DNA from: Alternaria dauci
Taxonomy: Eukaryota; Ascomycota; Dothideomycetes; Pleosporales; Pleosporaceae
Reading direction: 5' to 3'
Assembly: GCF_042100115.1 (NCBI RefSeq)
Contig: NC_091279.1
Span: 1,674,001 to 1,738,000 of the forward strand
DNA: 64,000 bases
Both the position numbers and the translations under genes were made by a program. This document shows, in pieces, positions 42,789-54,374 of the stretch. Each line of letters starts with the position of its first letter. The first letter of the stretch is position 1. Below the pieces are notes generated by a model. That model worked only from the letters and a program-made list of their open reading frames with translations. It had not been told where the DNA came from and did no database searches.

Positions 42789-44119
42789 CTACTCAGCCTT
42801 CTTGAGCTCAGGCCCCCAAAAAGCATCAGACTCCTTCTCGTACCCCTCTCTCGCCAGTTTTCTCCTCTTGGCCTTGCTCTCCTCTAGCGCATCGCCCTGC
42901 ACGGCATCCCTCTTCTGCGCCTGATTCAACTTGACCAAATCAGCCTTGTCTGGATCCCGGCAATTCTTGAGCTTCTGCATCAGCGTCTTGATTTCGGCCT
43001 TGTGCTTCGCGTCCCTCGCTTCCCGCTCTGGGGCTGGTAGTGTATTATTGACATAGAGACGGTGGCTCGATATAAGATATGCACAGTTCCGCAGTGTGCT
43101 CAGGAGTTTGTCGTAGATCGGACTAGACGTCGGTACCTTGAGCGACAGGTAGAATAGCGTGAGCGGTTCATCGGCGAGGAGATGGGCGGCCAACCAGATC
43201 TGGGAGGGCGTGTACAGGAAATACGCATCTGTCAAGACGGCAATAGTGCGGAGCGTGTTAGTTGCCACACCATACGCACTGTGTATCCTCTCCTCGACCT
43301 TCTTCTCCGGCATCTTCATCGCCTGGCCCCCTGTCTTGACCGGGACAGAGCATATCTTAGCCTGGACGTCCTTCTGCCCCAGTCCCTGCGCCGGGCCCTG
43401 GTATTTCCCATGCGCCATGTCCAGCATTTCCATGTGGCCAGCCTTGATAGCGCGGAACGGATGCCGGACGTCGAGGTTGTAGCGGAGACTCTGGACGATG
43501 ATGTATTCGGGGGCGAGGACGTCCTCGGCGGTCACGTTGCGGCCGGCGCCTTCAGCGTACTGCGAGACGTGGATGGGGAAGAGCTCGACTTTTGTGGCAA
43601 GGAACATGACTGTGCGGAGGATGTTGTTAACGTGGTAGGTCATGGGGGAGTTGTAGAGGTAGAAGCGGCGGAGGAACTGGATGCATGTTGACTGGTGGTG
43701 CGTTAGTGAACATGTCTCGTCTGCTTCTTCGTATAGACGTGTGATAGACGTACGACGACGTTCAAGGGGAAGCTGTAATGGTTTCCCAGGGCGATTGCGC
43801 GTTCGCAGAATTCGTTGACTATCTTGAGTTCTTCCTCTGCGGTCAGGCAGTTTACCTCTGTTACGGTTTGCATTCGCCCATCTGGCGTGTTTGTTCCACT
43901 GGTCCCGCTCCCGTTCTCCTTGTCTATGCCAGAGGCCACGGCATCACTGTCGACGGCGTCATTGCCGCGCTGTGCTCGCAGACGCGCAACATTCGCCTTG
44001 ACGCGCTCGGTGGCTTGGACGTTGATCTTCAGGCGCTGGGCGGCTAGCTGTGGCGCGGTAAACGACCAATTCCTAAACTGCGTCGAGGTGCGATAGAGGT
44101 CGTCTTCGGTGAGCTGCAT
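42789..44119 (-). CDS. CCL1: Cyclin H homologue of TFIIH kinase (CCL1-like)
   Basis: Two exons (44119-43754, 43691-42789; 62 bp intron) give 422 aa. It opens with the family motif MQLTEDDLYRTSTQFRNWSF. The first cyclin box spans about residues 85-200 (FCERAIALGNHYSFP, STCIQFLRRFYLYNS, ATKVELFPIHVSQYA, PEYIIVQSLRYNLDVRHPFR) and the second runs to about 330. The C-terminus is a charged helix. Cyclin H binds Cdk7/Kin28 and phosphorylates the RNA polymerase II tail within TFIIH. The frame continues upstream of 44119 without homology; I use the ATG before QLTEDDLY. RAD14, another nucleotide-excision-repair factor that works with TFIIH, lies 8.5 kb away. Confidence 0.92.
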
Positions 44120-45619
44120 GGTCGTGGTGGTTGGCCGAAGCTGGGGCTGAGAGCGTGGCACTAGGACTCGGGCTGATGAGAAGGGACGTGATGATGTCGC
44201 GCCGGCATGGCAAGTCCAGCCGAGGCGCCTTGCGCGACTTCTTTCCCCTCTACCGTTCGGTCCTCGAGCGTCGCATCCTTTGCCTCTTCTGCCCGATAAC
44301 ATCAGATCCTTTATCTACTTGACCTTCTTCCAAGATTCCAACATCTCACATGTCGCTCTTGACACCTCTTGGCGGTGCCTGTCCACGGCCTAGGCACAAA
44401 GGCATGGCAGTACCACGGCCGTGGTCCTGTCAAGTCACTAGAGCTTGGAACGACGCGAAGCATGCGGCTCGTCATGCGCTGCGCCAATGACCCTGGCCGT
44501 GTCTATGTCTTCTAGAATACCCTCAATTGTGCTCAGTGGGTACTGCACGAGTATACTACAAGAGGCGGTCCCCTCCGCGCTCCTGGCCACATCAATTTCC
44601 TTCTGCTCTCAGTCGCCACCATACACTCCGCCTCATCTCCGCTACCTATGCTGTTCCACTCAACGAATGCCGTGCCAAGGCCAACCGGGGAGATCGCCCT
44701 TTCTATTTCTCAGCACTCGTGTTAGTCGAGATAAGGACCTCGGAGCCTGGGTCAAGGTCTACCGATAGGCCCGCTTTGATTCCATTCCACTTCCCGTCTT
44801 TTGCATGTCGTTGCCCACCGCGTAGACCGAAAGAGCGAGCCCTTCTATCCCTAGTCAGGCCCAAGCACACTACTCGCGGGCACCGGAATGGCGACAACTG
44901 ACATGCAGCATCATCTCCATGGAAGTTGCCTGGAATGCCATGGTGTATTCACGCACAGCATTGGTTCGGCTAAAGCCTACCATCGGCTTATACCATCCAG
45001 TTCACCACCTTCTCTAGAATCAATAGTCAAGCTGGAATCTCCTCACGGTTATTTGGTTGTGGCGCAAACCGGGCCCAGTTATTCTTGGCAACCAAAGCAG
45101 CTTCCTCTTTAGGCTACGCTATCTACCAATCTCCATCTTCGCTCGAGATGATCCTACCCTAGGTTGCACTGCGTCTGTGTAGCCCCGCCACGGCCTCGAC
45201 CAGCACGCCTTGCAGCATACTGGGGTATACCAGCCGTAGTTTCATGCTCCCATGCTCGAATCCATGGCGGAATGCTTGCCAAGCATCACACTATTCTCGG
45301 CGTGCATGAACGGTTGCCTGCAAAATTCACGCCCAAGACTTCACCAAGGTTCGCCCAGCACCCTACTGCATACCACGGCCGCTGTCGTTGCTTCTATACG
45401 GTCTTGGTTGCTTATACTAGCTTTTCGGAGTACCTGTGATAGGAAGGTCTACTCATGATGGCCATCTGCGGCGTCCTGCACGCGACAGCATCATGGCATG
45501 TCGGTGCTTCCGAGACGGTGGTGCAGAGAGGGGAAGACCTATAAAGTGTTGTAACCTGCTCCCAGGTTCTCGGATCATCATCAACTGCCAATTGTCAATC
45601 CGCAGTCTTGTTCGCAAAG
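44120..45619. other. Long intergenic divergent promoter, cyclin H and choice-of-anchor-B gene
   Basis: 1.5 kb without a supported gene. A TATAAA box at 45540-45545 lies about 75 bp upstream of the ATG at 45620. The remainder has only short frames in all six phases. Confidence 0.45.
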
Positions 45620-47245
45620 ATGAAGTGGGCTACCATCGCCACGGCCTTGCTGCCTTTGGTCGCCGCTCATGGCTTTACCCACCAGCAATATGCCTCTGGA
45701 GAGGTCATGGACCTTATGATGTCCGGCAAGGAGTTGGCATGGGCCAAGCAACGCGCTGCTGGCAACTACGACAGCAAGCGCTGGAACGGATTCTCCAGCA
45801 AGCGCTCCAAAAAGAACAAGATTGAGTGCAAGAACGGCCGTGTTGAGGCTGTCAAAGGAGATGCCGACCAAACCTACAAGGTTAGCACGTTTATTCCACA
45901 AAGACCCTTCCCAACTAACAACAACAAAACAGTGCAAGAACGTCGACCTATACGACTTCAAGACGCACGAGGAGCTTGGTGATGCCATTGGCGAGGGAAG
46001 TGGCTCCTGGGGTTGGTCGCACAAGGGCCGTGACTTCGTAAGTAATCCCTGCTATACCAAAAAAGTCCCCTGGATAAATTGCGAACCCAAACTAATATCA
46101 ATTAGATTGCCATCGGTCAGACTTACGGTGCTTCTTTCTCCGAAGTCACCAAGAACGGTCAGCTGGAATACCTTGGACGTCTTCCTGCCAACAACGACTC
46201 CGTCATCTGGCGTGAGATCAAGGTCGTTCGTGACAGCCTCATTGTTGGTTCCGAGGGTGTCGGCCACCATGTCCAGGTCTTTGACCTGAAGAAGCTGCTT
46301 AAGCTTTCTCCCAAGAAGCCCTACACTTTCGATATCAAGAAGGACACTGCTCTTGTCGACATCAACCAGGGTATCAAGGGCCGTACCCACACTGTCGTCG
46401 CCAACGAGGAGAAGAACTACGCCGTCGCCTGCGGTGCTGGCGGTCGTCCTGGTCGCAACGACACCTGTGCTGGTGGACCAATGTTCATCAACATGGACGA
46501 TCCCACCAAGCCTTACGTCGAGGGTTGCAACGGCCAAGACGGCTACACTCACGACGCTCAATGCATTGTCTACCGTGGACCCCACAAGAAGTACTACGGC
46601 CGTGACATCTGCTACGGTTACAACGAGGACACCCTGACCATCTACGACGTCACCAACAAGAAGGGTTTCGGCAACGCTGGTGCCATCATCTCTCGCACAC
46701 CCTACGTCGGAGCCTCCTACACCCACCAGGGTTGGGTTATTGACCCCTTCTGGCAAACCTACATCTTCATGGACGATGAGCTTGACGAGGGCCAAATCGA
46801 CCCCAACAGGACCGCTGTTGACAGTCCAGCACGTGACGGATTCGCCGTGACGTATATCTGGGACATCCAGAACCTTGAGAAGCCCATTGTCACCGGCTAC
46901 TACAAGACCAGCACCCGCTCCGTCGACCACAACCAATACATCTACGATGGTCTGAACTACCAATCCAACTACCAGGCCGGTCTCCGTATCCTCGACATCT
47001 CCAGCGTCCCCAAGTTCCCCGACGGCTCCAAGATCAAGGAGATTGGCTACTTCGACGTCTACCCTCCGGATGATGTCAAGCCCGGCGGTGGTGACGCTCT
47101 CTGGGACGCTGGTACCTGGTCCGCCTACACCTTTGAGTCTGGTTACGTTGTCATCAACACGATTGACCGTGGTGTCTTTGTTGTCAAGCAGGCTGATGTC
47201 AACGGCCTGAGGAGGGGTCGCGGCCAGTACTGGAACAAGTACTAG
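45620..47245 (+). CDS. Secreted choice-of-anchor-B family protein (LVIVD-type beta-propeller)
   Basis: Three exons (45620-45880, 45933-46037, 46106-47245; introns 52 and 68 bp) give 501 aa. A signal peptide (MKWATIATALLPLVAAHGFT) is followed by a charged pro-region ending near KRSKK, then repeated blade-like motifs: CKNVDLYDFKTHEELG, HHVQVFDLKKLL, CYGYNEDTLTIYDVTNKK, GFAVTYIWDIQNLEKP, LRILDISSVP, YVVINTIDRGVFVV. These are the LVIVD-like repeats of the choice-of-anchor B family, best known in secreted bacterial proteins and also present in ascomycetes. Likely an extracellular propeller; no enzymatic residues can be named. Codon use is strongly biased to C-ending codons, suggesting high expression, which also creates a long antisense shadow frame. 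Confidence 0.88.
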
Positions 47246-48581
47246 AGTGATGTGATTGATTATGATAGATACCTTACGCGGTAATAGCGTTAAGTGATAA
47301 TCAAGAGTAATGAAAGATTCAAACAAGCCCTCGAACGTTTCCATGACTGCGTGAACTCGGCTCTTTGTGAACACATGGATAATCCTTCAGATGTTTTCGA
47401 GGCTGATACTAATGTACAGATTGAGCACAGATTCCGAGCTTGACGCTAGAAAGCATATAAAACCATACTCTGGCCTCACTACTCTCCTTCTTTGTACATT
47501 ATTTATTTCTCACATAAAACCAAAACGAAAACCAAGCATTCCGATGGTCTGTTCTGCGTTCTTTTTGCAAGACCATAGCAACTCTTATCAATGTCATTAT
47601 CTCAATAACAAGTTCAAATTTTCAAAAAATTTTGGAGGCTATTTATATGGACTTGGTTCGCTGTAAGATCAAAATCATGTTCGTCCTTAAATATGAGTGG
47701 TCTTGCTCTCCTACTATTAGCTTCTTTTAAAAACGCACAGCACGCCATGCACCTTTTCCTTCCGAGTTTTCTTGCGACACACAACTACCTAGGAACCAAA
47801 AGACTGAAGGTCCATGATATGTCTACCTTCCAAAATAGCCTTACCCGCAACTACATGTGTACTCCTCCTTGCGCCTAGAACTTTGCGCTGCTCGATCACA
47901 TGGGCACACTTCAAATGCTTGATATCGCATGCGATGCGAGAGGGTGTTGCCGTGGTGGTTTTGGAATTGATGTGAAGCTGACTGAGGTTTCCGCTCAGCC
48001 AAAATCACACGAGGAACTTTGTATGTGCGGAGAGAGACTTGTGGACCTTGACCAGTCAACCAAAACACCACAAACTTACAGAGATTGTCTTCATGCTGTA
48101 TAGTCATGCCAGGTGCCGGAATGGAGCTAGCTCAATGGGCATACAAACCCTTCTGGTCGCCTTCAAAAACTCTTTCCGGTCTAAAATCCACGTGCTTGGT
48201 GCTGATGTGTGGGCTTCTCGCTCTTTCTCTCTCCATCTAAAAGGAGGGAAGCATCCCATTTCTGTGAAGACATCAATCAGGCAGCCAGAAGGACATGGTC
48301 TCTCTTCTTCCGGTTGCCATGTCAAGAGCTGAGTGACCAGCTTCATACACTCCCATTACGATAGCGTTAAGCTTTATTCCTCTTGTTCCATTCCCGCATA
48401 TCACCAATTTCCCTTCTTTTTCACACGACCAAAAGCCGACACGACCCAATCCATGTGTTTGTGTGGCTCTGACGTCTATCCCTAACATAGGGCCACGATG
48501 ATGAACATGACTCTAGAGACCCTTCAGTTAACATATTTAATCATGGTCCCTACGTGGTCAAGCATCACACCCCTATATTAC
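47246..48581. other. Intergenic, converging 3' ends
   Basis: 1.3 kb, AT-rich around 47,450-47,680. No frame with protein-like content and no RNA gene found. Confidence 0.45.
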
Positions 48582-49196
48582 TCAGAAAAACCAAATCCCC
48601 TCTGTCTTACCACCTTCCCTCCCAATCTTCAACTCATCCAAGCACTTCTTCAGCCGCGCCCCAGTCGCCTTCCCATACGCCTCATGATCATTAAAGTCCG
48701 GCATCTCTCCGGTTCTGGTTATATCGGTGCGCACCCATACCATCTTCTCATTTCCGCAAGACTTCTTGATCTCCTCGAACATCTCGTTGTTGAAACCGCC
48801 TCCGAGAGCTACGACAGCGGGCCTGGTGCCGTAGTTCTGTGAGCCAATGTTGGAGGAGCTGTTGGGCGGAGTTTTGGACGAGATGAGTAGAGGAATCGAG
48901 GATGTTGCTTCTTCGACGGAGAGGATGATGTGGATTACTGAAGGATAACGAGGTTAGGTACGTTTCCATGTGCACATACTTGTCCGACCGAGATGCTCAA
49001 GCATACCATCGTATTCCGGCTTAACGCTCTCGCGAACCGCCTTTGCGATATTTGGGTTTTTGCCACAAACGACGATGGGAATAGGCGACATTGCGGACGC
49101 GTAGAATCTTGTATGCACTCGTAAAGATGACGACCGTGGCGCAGTGCTGAAGAAGATTGATCTGGGTACGGAACGAAAGATCTGTTTTACATACAT
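48582..49196 (-). CDS. Small conserved-looking protein with probable mitochondrial presequence
   Basis: Two exons (49196-49007, 48937-48582; 69 bp intron) give 181 aa. The first 35 residues (MYVKQIFRSVPRSIFFSTAP, then SLRVHTRFYASA) are Arg/Ser-rich and acid-free, like a mitochondrial targeting sequence. A second in-frame ATG starts MSPIPIVVCGKNPNIAKAV, which resembles the beta-strand/glycine turn of a Rossmann-like fold. The body continues with VIHIILSVEEATSS, GTRPAVVALGGGFNNEMFEE and RTDITRTGEMPDFNDHEAYG. I cannot name the family. Starting at either ATG would give a mitochondrial or a cytosolic form. Confidence 0.7.
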
Positions 49197-49690
49197 CGAA
49201 GCGAAATGTTCGAAGGCACCTGGGCATGTAACAAAATGTGCCCCAATACATGCTGCGTTTCATGTTGTAATGCTTCGGTGTTATTGTGTCTAAATCCGAC
49301 GCTACCTAGGTAGTACCAAAAGGACCCTACCAGTAGAAATCAGCCCGTGCTCTCCAGCGTCTCTGTGAGTGCAGACTGCGCAGGGTCATTGTGTTGTAAC
49401 CCTGTGAAGGCATTATTGGATGGGAGGTGTTGAACGTACCTAGGTAGGTAGCATGCAAGGAACGGCAGGAGCTCTGATGTCATCTTGTCGCTGCGACCGT
49501 GCCGCAAACCCCGCGCTTGGCTTCATATGTAGATTGTCTCCCCTCTCACCAAGAGCGGCGGGGTCATGGGTTATGGATGATAACTTTCGGCTTTTCGCTC
49601 TTTAGGACCGCACAGGTTCCTCTACGACAACCGTGCTTCATTTGATTCCCAAGGGCATATCTTGACAAGGCAAGGCAAAGCGTTAAGAAC
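49197..49690. other. Intergenic, divergent
   Basis: About 500 bp between the small protein gene and the HET remnant. Contains CCTAGGTAG near 49302-49310 and ACCTAGGTAGGTAG at 49439-49452, a short CTAGGTAG motif seen twice. No gene. Confidence 0.45.
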
Positions 49691-51823
49691 ATGTCTGATG
49701 GATTACCAGCTGAACAGGGCCTGGGACCTCGAGACAAAATTGTTGACTCCGAGTCAGATGATGGCTTATGCGAGGGGTGCCACACGTTATCGAAACAAAA
49801 GAAGCCTCCAATCCATGACACTTACGTTTACCGCGAGTTGAACCAGCCGCACGATACTATTAGGTTGCTTACATTGCCTGCAGAATCCAAAGATGTGTCA
49901 TGCCTGCTCGAAGCATCGATTGAAGACCTTCCGCCGTACGAGAGCGTGTCCTATGCCTGGGGCAATAGTGGCACAACTGGCTGGGCACTCGAGGTGAACA
50001 AGAATAGCGGCACAGCTACGGGCAAAACCATTCATTATCCTTCCATGTCGGTGTCGCAGTTGCCCATCTTCTCCATTATCTGCGGCCCACAACAGGCTGG
50101 CGTCTACTGTGGATCGACGCGGTATGCATAAACCAAGGCGACAATTCAGAGAATTCAGTTCAGATCCTTATGATGGATCGGATATATTCATACGCTAAGA
50201 GAGTAGTAATTTGGGTGCAGGAATGTAGGGTTCACCGGGTTGAAGACGCCGAACTAGCAATCGAGAAACTCAATAACTGGGAAGGGCGCGAAACCGAGAT
50301 TCTCAGAGACCTTCGAGAAGGTGCATTCGGCAATGCAGCCTATGATCCTGGAACCGGACTAAGATGGCTGCCATGGAAATTGCCATCTGCACACGAGTTC
50401 TACATATCTAAAAGATGTGTGATAGCTCTCGAATGTGTACTCCGCTTGCCTTGGTTCCAGCGCGTATGGACTCTTCAAGAGTTGATCTTGGCTCGAGAGA
50501 CGGTACTATGCGTAGGTTCCAACATTCTTCAGTGGAACGATCTTAGTAGCGCATGTCTCGCAGCGCACAGCTGCGACTTCGCTATAGAACGTAGGAGACT
50601 TGCAGAATGCCAGGTCTTGCGTGCCCTTGGATCGGGTGCTTCTAGTTTCTGTGGAAGGGAACTTACATCCCACAAAACGCTCTAAGTGCTCTCCACATGG
50701 CATCGATGTCGGATACTTGCAGTGGTAGGCAAGGATAGTATTGACTGTGCACAGTAACAATATACTACGTATCACTCGGGCTCGCAAAGCTACAAATCCA
50801 CGCGATACGATCTATGGAGTGATGGCTTTGATGACTCGATATAATATAGTCGGCCCATCCCTCCAAGTCGACTACAGCCTCTCAGTTCTGGATGTATATC
50901 TCTCGGCTTGCATGACATGCATGGAAGTTCAAGGAGAACATGCAAATATTACATTCCTGCAAGATGCTGGCTCTGTGGCGACGATCGAGAAAGAAAGACA
51001 GAACTGGCCGTCTTGGATTCCCGACGGGGCAGGAGCATTACCATCCTCGTCAGGAATACAGATGGGCTGCTTACAAACCAAAGGATCATCAGTCTCAATG
51101 GGAAGAACATCAAAGGCCAAAATTCTCGCTCAGCACGAGCATGTTATTCGGGGTGGAAAAGCTCCCTGCTTACGTGTGCAGGGAATACGAGTCCTAACAA
51201 TTCAGGGCTTCATCCCTCGTCATACGAATCACTTGTTCAGCGACCACTATGAACTACTGGCCAATACATCTTCATTATACTGTAATACAACAATATCAAC
51301 CGAGAGTGCGTATGAACTCGTCTCGGTCGAGCGTCCACACCCCCAGAAAGGTGTGCCAGCGCTGGTTCAACGCACTGACGTCTGATCGTATATCAAGGAT
51401 TCCGTAAAACCTTCTGGTTTTGATCTCGAAGACTGCAATAGCAACACCCAGCCTCACATCGTACAAGATGCGACAAGCGAACGCATCGTCCGCGTAGTGC
51501 ATGGTAAAACTGCATTGGAGATTCCAGAAACGCTCCAAAAAAGACTAGAACAGTCGAAGCAACGACCGTGCGACCAGAACGGAAAACCTATGTTTAAATG
51601 TTTCGTATGCACAACTGGATTTATGGGCTTAGCTTTTCCTGATGCACAACGTGGGGACGAGGTTGTCATCCTGTTTGGGCTCGAGATGCCCTTTGTGATC
51701 CGACCCGATGTTGAGACTGGGCATTACCGGCTTATCGGAGAATGCTATGTCCTAGGTTTGATGAATGGCGAGGCTATGGAGGCAATGGATGAATCACAGG
51801 TAGAAGAAATCTACCTTACCTAA
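49691..51823 (+). pseudogene. Heterokaryon-incompatibility (HET) domain gene, broken
   Basis: The HET motifs are present in order but in different frames. The first frame (from the ATG at 49691) has LPPYESVSYAWGN. The frame then shifts between about 50,008 and 50,060; only in the next frame does LLWIDAVCINQGDNSENSVQ appear, followed by RVWTLQELILARETVLCVGS and a stop at 50683-50685. The original frame resumes near 50,729 with RKATNPRDTIYGVMAL and runs to a TGA at 51383-51385, after which the same frame stays open to 51823 (HGKTALEIPETLQKRLEQ, EVVILFGLEMPFVIRPD). HET proteins trigger cell death when incompatible strains fuse. At least one frameshift and one nonsense codon make this copy probably inactive; an intron might explain the 50.7 kb jump. 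Confidence 0.8.
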
Positions 51824-52233
51824 TGGGATGCGCTGGAGACTGCACCGTATACGGTAGGGACACTAAATTGATATAGGAAGTAATTCTATCAAGTCACAGT
51901 GTACATTGGATTGTGATACATGTTAGCACTCGCGTATTCATGAGATCTATAGCCTACATAGGTATGTTTTAAGCGCGATCAGAAGGTTTAACAATATTGT
52001 TGGCGCCCAGAGCACCTATTTATATATGTAACTTGTTAGTAAACACGATTGTAGTAGGCTAGCTGTTTATAATTTTCCTATCACTGGAGAGAGAACACAC
52101 GGCTTTAGGCGCCTGCTGTGCTCACCCATGATGCAAAAAGTAACTTTCGCACCAGCAGAGTGGAACATGAGACCATCTCCAGCTGTCTTAGGGGAGCGGG
52201 TTGTAGGATGGTTGGAATAAAAACAAAAACTCA
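51824..52233. other. Intergenic
   Basis: AT-rich 400 bp between the HET remnant and the tRNA gene. On the minus strand it begins with the tRNA's poly-T stop. No other feature. Confidence 0.45.
52225..52229 (-). terminator. RNA polymerase III poly-T terminator of tRNA-Cys
   Basis: Five T on the minus strand begin five bases after the tRNA 3' end, with a second T5 at 52219-52223. Pol III stops at such runs. Confidence 0.75.
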
Positions 52234-52319
52234 GGGCCGAACCGGAGTCGAACCGGTGACTTCGGGAAGACGGTCTTGGTGAACTGCAGTCCTACACTCT
52301 ACCACTGAGTTACCGGCCC
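52234..52319 (-). tRNA. tRNA-Cys (GCA) with a 15-nt intron
   Basis: On the minus strand the 86 nt fold as a tRNA. Acceptor GGGCCGG pairs with TCGGCCC, the D arm is ACTC/GAGT with a short loop, and the T arm is ACCGG/CCGGT around TTCGACT (B box). The anticodon loop is CTGCAG(T), so the anticodon is GCA, for cysteine. Fitting the anticodon stem needs removal of 15 nt at 52269-52283, right after position 37, the standard intron site. The stem TAGGA/TCCCG then has one A-C mismatch. Pol III terminators follow directly. The mismatch leaves a small doubt about exact splice borders or full function. Confidence 0.85.
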
Positions 52320-52626
52320 TTGAAGCTGTTTCGATGGTTAATAGTGAGATATATCTTAATATATACCCTTTTTTTTTTGTCAAGTAGTGAGGTCGACTAC
52401 CGACATCCATGCGATGTGTTGAGGACATATCAGGGATGAGGGACAGTGGGTCTAGCTTCAAAGGTCGGTGATAGGTTGCAGCTTCTTCCCACGTTCTACA
52501 TCGGAAATGATGCGGTCTCAGAAGACTACCACACAACGCTTGCTACCATCTCATAGAGGTAAAGTACAGGAAATACATATATGGGTATCATCTTGCGCGT
52601 CACATCGCCATGCCATGCGAAACTAT
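52320..52626. other. Intergenic, upstream of tRNA-Cys and downstream of RAD14
   Basis: Contains a T9 run at about 52371-52379. No gene seen. Confidence 0.5.
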
Positions 52627-53868
52627 CTAAAACTCTAATTCCTCAACTTCCATCCCACACTCCTCACACCTCTTCTTCGTCATACCCGTCTCAGGGTCGA
52701 GTACGCTCCGGCCCCACTCGTGCTCATGCCTATCGTATCTGCCTTTGATCTTCTGCCCGAATTGCGCGTCACCGCCATCATCCGCCAATCTCGCTCGTTT
52801 GTACGCTTCTACTCTGGTGCGCTTCTTCAGATCCTCGAGCTTGTTCTTGAACTTCTTTTGTTTCCGCTCTTTGCTCACTACCTGTCTTTTCGCATACTCC
52901 TCGTCCAACGCTTCTGCTGATCCCCATTTCTGTGGACTAAAAGCGTACGCTTCGACTTGGAGACGCAAGAACAGTTGCATAGGGTGGAAAAATTGTTTGT
53001 GCGGGTTCGGTCGTTCGAGGTGAGGCAGGAGTTCTTCGTCTTTGAGTTCGGGATCGGTAAGGAGGTAATCGTCTCGCGCTTCGGTTTTGGTGAGGAGCGA
53101 GTATTTGTCTGGGAGCTTCTCCTTGCAGATGTTGCACACGCCGATGCCGAATATGTCCTGCCATTTCCAATCGATCTCGAGACTGTTACATTCCCGACAT
53201 TTGCCCTTGACGTCGCGTTTGCCGTCGCCGTATTTGCCTTTGAACGTTCCACTCTCGATCTCGGCATTCTCAGCAGCCTCAAGCAGTGCCGCTTCTTCAT
53301 CCTCTTCTTCCTTACCATTGACCGTGTCCAAGATGGAAATACCAGGCTCATATGGTCCTGCCCTGTTGGCACGAAGCTTCCGTCTTATACGCTCCCTTTC
53401 CCACTCTACCATTGAGACGCCCTCCGGTTTCTGCTCTTCCTTCTGTTGCCCTTTCCACATCGCCTTGTTATGCGGGTCGTCTACGGTGCTTAGGAAACCA
53501 CCCTTCGTGTCCGTCATTTTGCTGAAATCATAATCGATGAAGTCCGATCTCGCGTATTTCTTCGCCGGCTGGATGTAGTCGTTTGACGGTGGCTGTATGA
53601 AGCCATTCTGATCGCGTTTTGCGGGTGATGCTGCTGCAGCGTTGCGGAGAGTCGCTGGAGTTTGTGCGGCTGTGATAGAGGAGTACGCTCGTTTGGCACC
53701 GGCAGCCGGCGCTGGTGAGGGGTTTGATGCTTGTGCTTGATGCGCCTGCGCCTTTGCCTTCAGGCGAGCCTCTTCCATGCGCCTGATCTGCTCGGGGGTA
53801 GGAGGATTCGGCGGCAGCCTGCCCGCTGAGCGAGTCGCTCGTGGTGGTGTTGCCGGTCGGTCGGACAT
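52627..53868 (-). CDS. RAD14: DNA damage recognition protein RAD14/XPA
   Basis: Intronless, 413 aa. The XPA zinc finger is C224-x2-C227-x17-C245-x2-C248 (CRECNSLEIDWKWQDIFGIG), followed by the XPA C-terminal DNA-binding domain (PDKYSLLTKTEARDDYLLTD, PHKQFFHPMQLFLRLQVE, then a long basic helix KERKQKKFKNKLEDLKKRT). The C-terminal tail has another Cys pair (CEECGMEVEELEF). Rad14/XPA binds kinked damaged DNA in nucleotide excision repair and links TFIIH and RPA. The N-terminal 120 residues are Pro/Ala-rich and disordered. It diverges from the peptidyl-tRNA hydrolase gene. Confidence 0.96.
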   Translation of the reverse strand: MSDRPATPPRATRSAGRLPPNPPTPEQIRRMEEARLKAKAQAHQAQASNPSPAPAAGAKRAYSSITAAQTPATLRNAAAASPAKRDQNGFIQPPSNDYIQPAKKYARSDFIDYDFSKMTDTKGGFLSTVDDPHNKAMWKGQQKEEQKPEGVSMVEWERERIRRKLRANRAGPYEPGISILDTVNGKEEEDEEAALLEAAENAEIESGTFKGKYGDGKRDVKGKCRECNSLEIDWKWQDIFGIGVCNICKEKLPDKYSLLTKTEARDDYLLTDPELKDEELLPHLERPNPHKQFFHPMQLFLRLQVEAYAFSPQKWGSAEALDEEYAKRQVVSKERKQKKFKNKLEDLKKRTRVEAYKRARLADDGGDAQFGQKIKGRYDRHEHEWGRSVLDPETGMTKKRCEECGMEVEELEF

Positions 53869-54374
53869 GGTGAGGTGATGAGGAAATGAAAGATGAGGCT
53901 CTGATGTGCTCGCTCTTGTTCGAACGAGTGGGTGCAGAGGTTACTGCTTACACGGCTGTCGGCGTGCAGGTGGCGGATGTCATCGGGGTTAGCTAGGTTG
54001 AAATGCGGCACCGAGACCCTTGTTCCTGAACAATGATGTACGCCAAGGGATCTCGCGATCTGCGCCTTCCGATTCGCGTCTCAAATCATTATCCATATGC
54101 TAATGAGCAGAGAAGTTTGCAAAAAGCTATACTTTTCCGATGATGACATATCCATGTCGTCTTGAAAAGGGCGGTTTGCGGTGCAGCGCCCTTACCAATC
54201 CACTATGACTCTTACGTGTGGCTGTGACCGAACAATCCACAGCGTATGTTATGACGTTTCATGGCTCACTTCACAGAGCAAGCCCAAGCACAAGGGACCG
54301 CCTAGATTAACACAAGATCGTTCCACACAATCCTGTCGCGATCATCATCACAATTCTCTTCTCATTCCCATATC
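53869..54374. promoter_or_regulatory. Divergent promoter of RAD14 and peptidyl-tRNA hydrolase
   Basis: 506 bp between two ATGs. No TATA box or repeated motif stands out. Confidence 0.5.

Noticed and set aside
46052..47374. 440-codon open frame antisense to the choice-of-anchor-B gene
   Set aside because: It mirrors the codon bias of the real gene (few TA-type stops on the complement), starts and ends near that gene's borders and has Val/Asp-rich sequence without domains.
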